DNA from: Gambelia wislizenii | Lineage: Eukaryota; Chordata; Lepidosauria; Squamata; Crotaphytidae | Reading direction: 5' to 3' | Assembly (NCBI GenBank): GCA_030847615.1 | Contig: JAUMIR010000001.1 | Coordinates: 67,469,501-67,533,500, forward strand | DNA: 64,000 nt | In this document: piece by piece, positions 34,657 through 45,274 of the stretch | Layout: every line of letters begins with the position of its first letter | Position numbering within the stretch: position 1 is the stretch's first letter | Position numbers and translations under genes: made by a program | The notes under the pieces: generated by a model | Databases searched by the model: none | Seen by the model: only the letters and a program-made list of their open reading frames with translations | Told to the model about the DNA's origin: nothing

Positions 34657-35134
34657 TTTGGCAGAGCACCAAGGACTTTTTCAGACATCTAAAATGTAAT
34701 GGAAGCAGCCTCGCCACGTTGCGAGGCTGCTGCGCTGCAGGGCGTCCCTTTCGCATGACGCCCGTCCCTGCCGGTACTGTTGCAGTCCTGCAGGGACATT
34801 TGAGTGTTATATTTCGGCAATTTTTACTCACGAAAGTTGATCGTGAGTAAAAAATCACTGAAATATAACACACAAATGTCCCTGCGGTACCGCAACAGTA
34901 CTGGCAGGGACAGGTGTCATGCGAAAGGGACGCCCTGCAGCACAGCAGCCTCGCAACGTGGCGAGGCTGCTTCCGTTACATTTTAGACGTCCGAGTCCTA
35001 AGATGTCTGTGGACATGAACAGCCAGAGCTCTGACAGCAATGAAGAGGACTATGATTCAAACTGTGATGAAGAGGAAGAGGATGAAGATCCTGGGGACAC
35101 TGAGGATTACTTTGAAGGGGTGGCATTGCCAAAT
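34657..35134 (+). CDS. ARIH2: ARIH2 first coding exon (E3 ubiquitin ligase N-terminus); coding from 35,003
   Basis: ARIH2 (TRIAD1) is an RBR-family E3 ubiquitin ligase acting with UBE2L3 and neddylated cullin-RING ligases. The open frame from the ATG at 35,003 gives [18 protein letters not shown], then an acidic run and [13 protein letters not shown]. This is the acidic N-terminal segment that precedes the RING1 domain in vertebrate ARIH2. Upstream, TGCCCCAGCTCTGCAG then TTTGG (34,641-34,661) is a plausible acceptor. Downstream, AAT then GTAGGT (35,135) is a plausible donor. The span includes a MITE at 34,673-34,998 lying in the 5' UTR part. The last three codons (LPN) do not resemble the residues I expect after GVA, so the exon end may be wrong. 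No RING or IBR exons are visible in the remaining 29 kb. A truncated retrocopy is possible, but the acceptor-like sequence argues against it. Confidence 0.72.
34673..34998. mobile_element. Palindromic Harbinger-like MITE in the ARIH2 5' UTR (326 bp)
   Basis: Starts GGACTTTTTCAGACATC and ends GACGTCCGAGTCC, flanked by CAA and TAA (near-match 3-bp duplication). The two arms of about 150 bp pair along most of their length: GGAAGCAGCCTCGCCACG / CGTGGCGAGGCTGCTTCC, CTGCAGGGCGTCCCTTTCGC / GCGAAAGGGACGCCCTGCAG, TTTACTCACG / CGTGAGTAAA. High CpG and arm identity suggest a young insertion. Related to 970-1,186. Confidence 0.8.
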
Positions 35135-35164
35135 GTAGGTGTGTGTTTTTATCAAATGTTTTAA

Positions 35165-35325
35165 TTGTTGTTTTAATTTGTAATTGATTTAATAACTTTT
35201 TAAGGGGGGGGAAGGGAATCTATTGTTTTACTATATGGTTTTTTAATGTTGTGAACCGCCCTGATTGGATTACCAAAGGGCGGTATATAAATAAATTTTA
35301 TTATTATTATTATTAACTCAAAACA
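35165..35325 (+). mobile_element. L2-like LINE 3' tail with (ATT)n
   Basis: A T-rich UTR leads to GTGAACCGCCCTGATTGG, GGGCGGTATATAAATAAAT and a short (TTA)n run (35,309-35,324). Same ending type as 26,950 and 63,028. Confidence 0.65.
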
Positions 35326-36084
35326 TTACTTCTGGTTAATAATTCTGCACCTTGATTCATCATTTTTTTAGCCATTTATTACTTCACTTCTGTACCACAG
35401 TGGGAAAATGTCCTTTAGCTGGAATAAAACCATAAATCCTTATTCACCTTTCTCCAATCCAGACAAACAATTCATGGTATTTGAAGGGTGAGTCAACAAG
35501 ATATATATTGATGGTGGAGGAAAGAAGAAAGATGCCTATTACTAATGAAATTTAATTTAACAGGTTGTTAGATGCCGTGCTTCCTCAACCTGCCAATTTC
35601 CAGATTAAATTGAACTACAGATCCCATTATCCCTAAATATTTATAGACCAACACTTTTAGAAACTTCCAACTTGAGAAAGGCAACTCTAAAATGACAAAA
35701 AGAATACTTTTGAAGGAGCCAATAACAAAATGTGTCAGTAGGAGTCAATGGTGACAACCCATGTCATTTTCTGTATGTGGGTTGTTTGGAATGCTAATAA
35801 TTTAACTGGAAATTTAACAAATTGGTCAGCTCAGTTAAATAAATTAAACCATTTCAGTTGTTAATGTTAATGACAATGGATCAATCTCCCAATTTTGTGC
35901 ACTCAGCCTTAACAATTTAGTTTTCACAATTAACATTCCAGGCTCTGATTTCTCTACATAACCATGAGAAAAGTTCTCTTATAAATATCTGTCCCTTCAT
36001 TGAAGACAATCCCAGCTTCCATAAGAGCTAACAACATGGTGTGAAAATCCTGTCTGCTGAATCATGATAGCTGAAGTTTTAAAG
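35326..36084. other. Unassigned AT-rich sequence
   Basis: No exon, repeat or RNA gene recognised. Confidence 0.4.
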
Positions 36085-36348
36085 CAATTCAACAACCTAA
36101 AAAAACAGAGAAAAGACATCCATGATCACAAAAAACATGTCACCACGAGAAGAGGAAGAATTAAAGGAAATATCTGGATTCAATATACCTAATAGGGTGA
36201 GATATTTGGGGATATTTCTGGCAAAAAACAACACAGAGTTATTTACAAACAATTATGATAAAGGTTGGAAGCAAATAAAAAAAGATTTGCAACAATGGAA
36301 AAAATTAAACTTATCTTTATTAGGTAGGATTTCATTAGTAAAAATGAA
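36085..36348 (+). mobile_element. L1 ORF2 fragment, left of the copia insertion
   Basis: Translation KKTSMITKNMS, then RVRYLGIFLAKNN, LQQWKKLNLSLLGRISLVKM is the region after the L1 reverse transcriptase core. The frame continues on the far side of the copia element (41,102) once one copy of TATCT is discounted. 5'-truncated. Confidence 0.8.
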
Positions 36349-36394
36349 TATCTTGTCCACACCCCTCTATTTTTTTTACCCAGGCAAATATACT

Positions 36395-37006
36395 TTACAT
36401 TTCACTTATCATACCCAGCTTGTCACACAGAAGGTCATGCTTAATGTGACCCAATGCTTTAGTAAACAAATCTGCTACATTTTCTTCACTGGGACAATAT
36501 ACCAAATCAATCAAACCATTTTGAACAGCTTCTCTAACATTCTGAAATTTTACAGCCACATGTTTCGTTCTGTTCTTTACACCTTGCGCTGTTGCCATTG
36601 TTATACATGCTTGGGAATCTTCAAAAACTTTAATAGCTCCTGAAATTGGCATACCCAAATCACTGAAAATTTGTTTCAAATAAATCAGTTCATTCACCAC
36701 GCTTGACAAGGCCGCAAATTCCGACTCTGCCGAACTTAAAGCAATGGTGGATTGCTTTTTTGACCCCCAGTGTATAGCAGTGCCAGCATAAAAAATTATA
36801 ATTCCTGAATCAGACTTTCTATTTGAGATTTCGTTTGCGAAATTGGCATCAGCAAGTGCTTCCAACTCATGACAACCTTGTGAACTGATCTTTACACCAC
36901 AATTTACGGTTCCACGTAAATATCGTAACACTCTTTTTGAACCTTGCCAATCATGTTGAGTTGGTCTTGACACTTTTCTGGACAAAACATTTACAGCAAT
37001 ATACAA
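36395..37006 (-). pseudogene. copia RNase H domain
   Basis: Same frame as the integrase-RT segment, separated from it by stops at about 37,096 and 37,034. Visible motifs: RPTQHDWQGSKRVLRYLRGT, ADANFAN (DADWA-like), SSAESEFAALS and EDSQACI, carrying the acidic residues of RNase H, ending KLGMISEM. It ends 41 bp before the element edge. Confidence 0.85.
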
Positions 37007-37093
37007 TAAACTTCCAATTACAGAATGAGAAAGTTCAGGACATTCTTATGGCCTAGAATCTGTGACATTTATGAAATCACAACACATAGGAGT

Positions 37094-38650
37094 TCATGCA
37101 GATTTACATTGAGACATGTTACAAAGATCTAAAACCTTTTCAATTTTCTGAAGTTGACTCATTTTAAAATCACCATTTTCAAACCTTTGGAAATCTACTC
37201 CCAAATAGTTTTTAATTTGACCAAGATCCTTCAATTTGACCTTTAAACCCAATTCCTGTTTAAACTTTTGCACCTGAACATCAGTTTGTGTAATTAAACA
37301 TAGATCATCCACAAAAGCAAGGAGAATTTCATAATTCTGATTGACACCCCTTGTGTACAAACATGGATCAGCAATGCTATTTTGAAAACCAACATTTTTC
37401 AGCTGGTCATCCAAACAAAGGTACCAACACCGGCCACTTTGTTTGAGACCATATAAGGCTTTGTCAAGCCTATAAACCTGGTCTGTTCCCCCACTGTGAA
37501 ACCCAGGGGCCTGCTCCATATAGATGCACTCATCCAATGGAGCATTTAAATAAGCAGTCTCTACATCAAAGTGATTAACTGTGAGTTGGTGTAAACTTGC
37601 AATAGACAAAGTAATTTTGACACTTTGTACTTTAGCAGTGGGAGCAAAAACTTGGTCATAATTCTGATATTTGATCTGTGAATACCCCTTTGCAACCAAG
37701 CGTGCTTTATACTTAACACTCCCATCCTGCAATTGTTTCGTTTTGTACACCCAACGACAACCCACAGCCTTTTCTCCCTGTGGCAATGCCACGATACGGA
37801 AAACATCATGGCTTTTGATGGATTCCATTTCATTTTCCATTGCCTCCTGCCACTTCTGTTGTTCTTCTTCAGGCAGTTTCAAAACATCAGTAAAACTGTC
37901 AGGTTCAAAAGTCACCTGGCAGACTTTTACACTTTGTGCTGTGAATCTTAGAGGAGGCACCCCCCTTGTTTCTCTGTTATAGCGACGGGGAATGATAGGC
38001 TGGGCCTGATCATTGTCAGAATCTGCATTTGAATCACTCTCCACATCTAAGGACTCATGCTTGGAACCCTCCCCTCCCAAATCTGGGGAAGTATCAGTGC
38101 CTGACTCAGCAGCCTGTTGCTGCTGTTGTTCAGACTGATTTTCACCTACAAATGAAGGCAAAATCACATCTGAATTTGAGTGAATAAGATTCCAACCTGA
38201 TTGTTCCTTCAATTCAGCATTTCTGGAAATCAAAACTCTTCCATCTTTTAAAGCGAAACTCCAGGCCTTTGATGATTGTTCGTAGCCGACAAACCTGAGC
38301 CTCCTAGCTTTGGGCTCTCCCTTCTTTCTGATTGCCTTAGGAATGTTTACCCATGCATAGGACCCAAAGGTCCTAATATGCTTCACAGATGGCTTCTTGC
38401 CATAAAACATAAAGAAGGGTGTATTTGAGACCACAGAACTTGGCACACGGTTACTCAAATAAGAAGCTGTCAATATGGCCTCCCCCCAGTACTTCTGTTC
38501 AATGTTTGCATCAAACATCAGGCTATCTTTAATTGTTTGCAAAACACCAATTTTTCTCTCAGATGTTCCATTTTGACTGGGAGAAAAAGGGGCTGTCAAT
38601 CTATGGGAAATTCCTTTCTGCTTTAGCCAATTTTGGAACTCATTTGACAT
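37094..38650 (-). pseudogene. copia integrase C-half and reverse transcriptase
   Basis: 518 codons in the same frame as the upstream segment. The integrase part shows RGGEF just upstream, then SPSQNGTSERKIGVLQ, which holds the catalytic Glu. Residues 80-115 show the GKKPSV and YAWVNIPK linker. The RT follows with YKARLVAKGYSQ, NHFDVETAYLNAPLDE, KALYGLKQSGRCWY and the active site FVDDL, so the catalytic aspartates survive. The segment stops at TGA (37,096-37,094). Confidence 0.88.
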
Positions 38651-38668
38651 GAACTCCCCTCCCCTATC

Positions 38669-39856
38669 TTACTGGAGAGATGACAGCTTCTGAGAGAAAT
38701 GTCTCTCTACATAAGCCACCCAATTTTTGAAAGTCTGAAAAGTCTCATCCTTACTCTTGAGTAAGAATACAAAGCAGAAAGGACTGAAATCATCGACCAG
38801 GACCAAAGTGTACTTGGCTCCTCCTAGGGATGGTGGATAGGGGCCAGACAGGTCCATATGAATCAGCTCAAGAATTCTTTTTGACTTACTATCACTATGC
38901 TTGGGAAAAGGATGGACCTTCGATTTGGACCTCTTACAAATCTGACAATCCAGGTACTTCTGACAAGCCCTTAAACTCAGCCCATCCACCATCTCAGACA
39001 TCTGCCTGAGAACTTTAAAACTAGCATGGCCAAATCTCCGATGCAACAGATGCACACAATTATCATGCATGGGAGAATTTGCCATCACAGTACTAGTTTG
39101 AGGCTCCTGTATACAATCATACATATAATACAGTTGGTCATGAAAAACCCCTTCAGCCATAATAGTACCATCCTTTAAAATAAAACATTTGTTCCCTTTA
39201 AATTGTACTTCACAGCCCTCCTGTGTCAACTTGGCAACAGAGAGCAAACACATTTTTAAATCAGGAACATACTGAACATTTTTTACATCCATGTTCAAAC
39301 ATTGTACACAACATGTACCTTTACCCAAACATTTTGACTTGGATCCATCAGCCAAACTCACACTTGAGGGGCCAGTCTCTTTAAAGTCCTTAAAAAGTTC
39401 TTTATTATTGGAAATGTTTTCATTACAGCTGCTATCCAGACACCACTGAGATAAATCTCCCTTTTGTTCCTTTGCAGTTTGCAAAACAACTGCAGAAACA
39501 GTCATACTGCTAGAAGCAGGCTTCTTCGACTTCTTGTTTTTCTTTGCTTTGCATTCCTTTGAAAGATGCCCCTCCTTTCCGCAGTTCCAGCAAGCCTTGG
39601 ACTTTACAACAAAGGCAGGAACTTCACCCTTAATGGAGTCCTTAGAGCCATCTGCTGTACCATTTGTAGAATTGCAGGCCTTTGGCTGTACAGCCTTTTG
39701 GGCAGGGGAAGTCTTTCTCTCCAGCCACTTCGCCTCTTCTTCCAACAAACGACCAGTAATGAAATTAATGGTCAAATTTGCTGGAGGTAGATTTTCGAAG
39801 GAAAATATTAGGGGATCAAATTTTTCTGATAGGCTGGATAGGAGAATATGAAACAT
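38669..39856 (-). pseudogene. copia gag C-terminus, protease and integrase N-half
   Basis: Starts one frame away from the gag N-terminal segment. Residues 85-105 hold the CCHC knuckle CWNCGKEGHLSKEC. The protease motif, usually DSG(A/S), reads WCLDSSCNENI, so it is degenerate. The integrase zinc site follows (HRRFGH ... CQICKRSKSK), then MDLSGPYPPS and YTLVLVDDFS with the first catalytic Asp. A TAA at 38,671-38,669 interrupts just before the second catalytic Asp. Confidence 0.85.
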
Positions 39857-39858
39857 TT

Positions 39859-40281
39859 TTATTGTTCAGTAAAATTCACATTGATCTCCTGTAACTGGTC
39901 AAAATACTGGTGCAAAGTTGAAATGTGTGTGGCCACATCGCCATCTGGTGGCAGTTTTAGTCTATACAGCTTTCTTGTTAACATTAGCTGTGAGCCTGTC
40001 CCTGCATGAACATAGACTTGTTGCAGCGCCTGCCAAATGTCACTGGCCGTGGCACAACCTCGCACATACATCAACTGACTGTCCTCAATTGCCAAAATGA
40101 GGCTTGCCCTCGCTCGTTCTTCAGCTTGAAGCTGTAATAAATTGGCCCCTTGTCCAGGGGGAGCGAGAATGGGGGCATGTATCAATTGTTGATGCAAATA
40201 AGCTTCCATTTTCACAGCCCACAAATGATAGTTCTTATCATTTAGCTTTTGGAAGGGAAATGCTGCTACGCTCTGTGCCAT
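39859..40281 (-). pseudogene. copia gag N-terminal part
   Basis: ATG at 40,281 after a 320-bp leader. Residues 1-140 include FPFQKLNDKNYHLWAVKMEA and SDIWQALQQVY, the copia gag (UBN2-like) signature, then LYRLKLPPDGDVATHISTLH. The frame stops at TAA and resumes in a different frame three bases later, a one-base frameshift. Confidence 0.85.
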
Positions 40282-40603
40282 TGTCCATAAACTCTCTAAC
40301 CCCTCTTCAGCTGAATATCTGCTTCCCTAGCAGGGGTAGCTTACCAGCCGGTCGTTGTAAATGGTTCCATCTCAGCAGCTCTTCACAGGCGTTCTCACCT
40401 TCCAGATCCCCCTCTGTGCTGGGCTTGTCAGCTCTTGCCAGGCGTAGACAAAAGCAAGCTCCAACAGCTTCAAAGGGAAAAAACTTCACACCAAAGGGAC
40501 AAGTTGCCCAGCTTGCCACTTGTTAAAGTCTCTCTCAACTTAGGCTTAAACAATCTGCAGCCATAAAAGCTTTCACGGTTCATAAAATCCTGAGCCAGTT
40601 ACT

Positions 40604-40617
40604 CTGGGCCCATAACC
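40604..40617 (-). promoter_or_regulatory. copia primer binding site for half tRNA-iMet
   Basis: On the minus strand GGTTATGGGCCCAG follows the LTR directly. It is complementary to the anticodon stem-loop of vertebrate initiator tRNA-Met, whose anticodon region reads CUGGGCCCAUAACC. Copia elements of animals prime from a cleaved half tRNA in this way. Confidence 0.85.
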
Positions 40618-41101
40618 TGTCATTTGATATGCAGAGTGCGGTCATTCACTGTGCATCCGAACAGTGATACATGCAGCAAAATAGCGTGAGCTTTTTGAGC
40701 AAAACAAGTACTCCTCTGGTGCAAAGAAAAATGCCATTTGAAAAATCCTTTATGGCTTTTTATTAATAAACATGTGAGAACAAAATAAACATTAGAAGAC
40801 ATTCACCCATGCTTCTATATGCCCAAGATTCTTCTGGAGCTAAGGCAAAGAGCTCCTCAAAAGCAAGAGAAAACACACAGGCTTGAAACTTAAAACTAGC
40901 TCCAATAACCCCTCCCAGTTATATAGCCCCTCAACACTCAATCTTTCCAAGAAACGAAAGAAGAACTAATTCCAAGTTTCGATTTCTCATTTTCAACCCC
41001 CAAAGAACAGAATAACAAGAATAGACAGATTTATGAGCTTCTGATAAAGCAGCTGGCACCTTGGTGAAAAAACTTACTCACAATGTCTATTTTCCCTGAC
41101 A
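40618..41101 (-). repeat. copia 5' LTR (484 bp)
   Basis: Minus strand begins TGTCAGGGAAAATAG and ends AAATGACA, giving TGTCA...TGACA inverted ends. It carries a TATA box (GGCTATATAACTGG, about 40,916-40,929) and AATAAAA (about 40,758-40,764). It is followed directly by the primer binding site. Confidence 0.88.
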
Positions 41102-43205
41102 TATCTTACCTAAAATGATGTTTTGGTTTCAAAATGTACCAGTTATTAATAATGAAGATCCATTTAAAAGTTGGAACAAAGAATTATCTAGTTTCATATG
41201 GCAAGGAAAAAAACCAAGGATAAGATGGAAAGTTTTACATGAGATGAAGGAAAAAGGAGGATTACAAGTACTGAATTTGAAAATGAGGCCATGATATTGA
41301 GAACACAGCTGCGCTGGGCAGGGCATGTTTCTAGGATGGAGGACCAACGCCTCACAAAAATAGTACTCTATGGTGAACTCACCACGGGTCAGCATAAGAG
41401 GGGTGCTCCAAAAAAAGCGATACAAGGACTGCCTGAAGCAACATCTCAGGCTCAGCCAAATTGATCACCAATAATGGTCCGCCTCACATCGGGAGGCATG
41501 GAGATGCACTATCCACAATGCTGCAGCCTTATTTAAGAACTCACACCGAACAAGTCTTGAAGAGAAATGACAACGCAGAAAGAATCACAACCCAGAAACA
41601 TCACCCAAGGAGACCTTCTGCTGTGCTTTCTGCAACCGGACTTGTTTATCTCAGATTGGCCTTTTTAGTCATCAGCGCACTTGCAGAAAGTGCAGGATGA
41701 GTCCTTCCTGAACCTTTGTTTGCAAAGAAAAACCAGAGAGACTATGCATGTTGTCTGGCATGGATTCAGAATTGGGTAAACCTGGAAGATAACAAACTTT
41801 TAACATTAGAGGGTTTCAATAACAGGTCCAGATGGCATGCATATTTAATATATAACAAGGCAGAGGTGAATAAAGAATTTAAACATAACTTTGTAAGGAA
41901 AGAGTTGTTATTAGCCTGGCAGAAATGTAGATATAAAATCTCCAGGAAAATCCAGGAAAATACCATTATGGACCATTATGTACATGAAACTTTTCATAAG
42001 AAGGAGACTTTATGTAAGAATAAATGGTTAACTAACAAAGACATTTTGAAAATAAAAGGGGATCAATGGATAATAAAAATGAATGAAGACCTAAGGGAAG
42101 AAGAACTGTTATGTCATTGGTTCTTGTATAGACAATTAAGAGAAAACTTTATCCAAGATATAAAATTGGAAGGTATTGAAAGGAATTATACAGAATTAGA
42201 TGTAATACTGGTAAATGGCAAAGAAAAAATAATCTCCAAATTATATAGAGTATTAATGAGTCTGGAAATGGAAGAAGAAACGGTTAGGACAACATGGTCA
42301 AATGGGCCCAAAATATGGGATTCTCTCCAACATTAGAGCAATGGAATAGAACTTGGAACAAAAATCTAAAATTTACTAAAAATAATGACTTAAAGGAAAA
42401 TTACTATAAGATGCTCTATACGTGACATTTGACAGCATATAAAATTGCAAGAATGTATAAGACCAAAAATGATAAATGTTGGAAATGTGGGGTGGAAGTT
42501 GGCACATTCTTCCATATGTGGTGGCATTGCCTTAAAGCAAGGAAATATTGGGGGGAAATCCATTTAATGATATAAAAAATCATAACATTTAATCTTTCAA
42601 CGAGACCAGAATTATACTTATTAAATATGTTGGATGGATTGGATAAGGAAACAGAAAAAAAATACGGGAGAGTATTATTATATATGGTAACGACAGCTAG
42701 GATGACATATGCCAAATATCAGAAAAATCCAGAGATCCAGTAGAAGAATGGTTGGCAAAATTACATAAAACAGTGGTGTTGGATAAATTAACACTTCAAT
42801 TGGATGACAAAAGTGAAAATAAGTTCAGAGACGAATGGAAATATGTATTGCCGATTTGGGAAGAAAAATGGTGAAAAGGAGCTATATTACCTTTTTAAAA
42901 GAGTTGGGTTAGTTAGAATGTAAGAATAAATCCTGGCATAATAAAAGTAATTTTAAGAAACCAAAACAAAGCAGTAGATGCAAGTTGGATAAGATCAAAA
43001 TGGAAAATCATATTTGTGAAGATAACTGTATGATTTTGGTCAATTGGACCAAAAAGAGGTCAGATTATAAACAAATTATTGTAATACCAAAGTGGAGATG
43101 TTGAAACCAATGGAAGTTAAATTGTGAGAAGATATTTGTATTTTTATGTGTTTTTGTATGTTTGTATGTTAATGGAAATAACAATTAAAAATATTTTTTA
43201 AAAAA
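41102..43205 (+). mobile_element. L1 ORF2 C-terminal half and 3' UTR
   Basis: After copia the L1 frame resumes with KMMFWFQNVPV and SFIWQGKKPRIRWK, then is split by a LINE scrap (41,281-41,738). It continues ACCLAWIQNWVNLEDN, LLLAWQKCRYKISRKI and later the L1 zinc knuckle CWKCGVEVGTFFHMWWHC at about 42,476-42,530. A frameshift or stop lies near 42,336. The 3' UTR ends in an A-rich run at about 43,170-43,210. Confidence 0.82.
41281..41738 (+). mobile_element. Non-LTR retrotransposon C-terminal scrap inserted in L1
   Basis: Same LINE as 29,187 in opposite orientation: LRTQLRWAGHVSRMEDQRL, then decayed CFLQPDLF and SSAHLQKVQ from the Cys/His finger, ending TTTGCAAAGAAAAACCAGAGAG with a very short (AG)n. 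It splits the L1 frame between VLNLK and the following YACCLAW-like sequence. Confidence 0.78.
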
Positions 43206-43361
43206 CCTAAAAAAGCAGAGGCCATCCTTTCCCCCTTGTATTCTAATCTTCTTACATACTAATATTACATTACATGAAAATATTATCTTTCTAATCTTAG
43301 TTTTAAAAATTAAAATTTAAAACTAGACACACTTCTCTTGGGAGGGTATCCCAGACACTTG

Positions 43362-43979
43362 GGACTTTATCAGATTAGCATCTAAAAATGCTGTAATTTC
43401 ACTACTGAGGAGAGCCGAAACATAGTGGCATTATTACACTTATTATCGTACATTGTTGTAATCATGCGATACTACTGCCATGGAATAATCGTATGACCAT
43501 TTTAAGAATGGGATATTACTTCCGTGATTTAGCATAGGCAAGATTTCAGCGGTTCTCACAAGAAGACACGACTTCAGTTAAAAACATTGAAACCCCCTTA
43601 AGTTACAAACTAAATCAACACATAAACACCTAAAAAAACCTAAAAACATGCAAACAAAATGGGACAGTTCATTAGAAGTTCATTAAAAGAGCATCCTGTA
43701 GATTGTTTTCATGTTCTCACCCAGAGGTTTCCTTGCTGGGAACGGGAAGGGGGGAAAGAGGACTAACCCTTCACACTGTAATCTCACGATTACAGTGGGA
43801 TGTATTTTTGCACACTCTTCAATACGACGAAAATGTCCCATCAATTAAAAGGGACGTGTTATTGGCAGCTGGAGCACATAGTGACCATGGGAGGACAGTG
43901 ACATCGTGCGATAACAGGAACCCATTCACGCTACTGTGACGTCGTAATCATGCAATTATAGACTTATCTGATAATGTCC
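43362..43979. mobile_element. Harbinger-like MITE, 'AATGCTGTAATTT' subfamily (618 bp)
   Basis: Starts GGACTTTATCAGATTAGC and ends TATCTGATAATGTCC. The interior is collinear with 23,791 and 55,692 (CTAAAAATGCTGTAATTTCA, GGATATTACTTCCGTGATTT, CACAAGAAGACACGAC). Confidence 0.75.
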
Positions 43980-44157
43980 TCGGTATCAAAACAAAGAAGA
44001 TGGTGTCCCTTGTGTCCATTTGCCATCTCTGTGATGATAAGGCAGACACACAAAGCAGGCCTTCCAGTGTTTGGGAACAGAGTGTTTGGGCTGATGAATA
44101 TGGAAGGAGATCATTCTGAAGACATCCATCTGGCGAGTAAGTTACTGGCAGGAAATA

Positions 44158-44876
44158 CAGGCTGAGTATCCTTTATCTGAAAAGCTTGGGACCAGAAGTG
44201 TTCTGTATTTCAGATTTTGGAATACAGTATGGGTACCTGTATATAAAATGGTGCAAGGCAGCAGCGGAGATGGTGGTAAGACCAGGCACACATTTTCATG
44301 CTTCTCCAACTCCAGGGAGGGAGGGAAATGATGCAGCAGCCTTTGCAGCCAAACTTCGAACAAGTGGCGGCAATGGTGGCTGTTGCTGCTCCTGCTCCTC
44401 CTCCAATGCCACTCCCCCCCCCAGCCAAAGTGAGCTTTAGAGTGGGATGTGGCAGCAGCAGCTGCTGGTGACCATCTCCAGCCTTGGCCTGGAGGAGAGC
44501 CCCACACCAGAAAAAAGCCCTCTTCCCCCTGCTTCCAGTGCCAGAGCCAAGTCAGAGCCTTTCCTACCCAAGTCTTATGTGGATGGGAACCCAGTAATCA
44601 TGGCTGGCGGTGGGGCTGCCTGCCTCCCACTTTCGCCTTCAAGAAGGCAGTTGTGGCAATCCTGCTTGTTTGTTCTGCTGGAAAGAGTTGTGAGGATCTG
44701 TGAAATGGCAGGAGGTATAGATTCCCACTATTTCACACATCCTCTCATATCTCTCCAGCCATGTCTCAGTCCAGCTTCGTAAATACAGTATGGGTACACA
44801 CATGTTGTCGCTCCAAGAGTTTCAAATTTTGGAGCATTTCAGATTTTGGAATTCCATATAAGGGTTATTCAACCTG
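44158..44876. mobile_element. TA-flanked Tigger/pogo-like MITE (719 bp)
   Basis: Starts CAGGCTGAGTATCCTTTATC and ends ATAAGGGTTATTCAACCTG, with TA on both sides. GGGACCAGAAGTGTTC and TTTCAGATTTTGGAAT follow, a known Tigger-type terminal phrase. The interior is GC-rich with GCAGCAGC runs; the open frames of 84-121 codons there have no recognisable domain. Confidence 0.7.
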
Positions 44877-44879
44877 TAT

Positions 44880-45270
44880 TTGGAAGACTGAGGATGTAAC
44901 TAGTAGTCCTAGAGTTGCTGGCTAGTTACAGAATGTGGATACTGACAAGGCTCCTATATATTTAATATATGTTATAAAAAAGGAGAATTAGGCCATTTTT
45001 AGCTTCTCTTACCATGTAATAGTTATGTGAGCAGCCATTATAGTTTTCAATATTACCATATTAAGGTTATGTTTGTCAGAAGCATGTACCGTTTTCAAGG
45101 CCTCTGCCAGGAATTTTCCTCTGGGTTTGTCTTAACTGAGTGAGAAAACAGAGTGCAAACTGAATAAGAGCAATAGTGGAAGTCAGTGAAGGCAACCATC
45201 TAACTCAATCCTCCTATTAGCTGTGTTTGCTGAGGAGAATGGTAGTGATAGTCCAACACGTCTGGAGGGC
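44880..45270. other. Unassigned sequence
   Basis: Only a hAT-like scrap (AGTCCAACACGTCTGGAGGG) near 45,250. Confidence 0.35.
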
Positions 45271-45274
45271 ACTA

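Larger units (their letters stand above)
36354..41101 (-). mobile_element. Ty1/copia retrotransposon, near-complete but with one LTR (4,748 bp)
   Basis: In minus-strand order: a 5' LTR (41,101-40,618), primer binding site, gag, protease, integrase, reverse transcriptase and RNase H, then a short purine-rich tract. TATCT flanks both ends (36,349-36,353 and 41,102-41,106), so both ends are genuine. The 3' LTR is absent: only about 8 bp (TGTGGACA, minus strand) separate the AGAGGGG tract from the duplication. Domain order IN before RT defines Ty1/copia. One frameshift and three in-frame stops interrupt the coding sequence, so it is inactive. Confidence 0.88.

Noticed and set aside
35003..35164. 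Processed ARIH2 retrocopy
   Set aside because: Not excluded, but acceptor-like and donor-like sites bracket the match and no poly(A) tail or downstream exons are fused to it.
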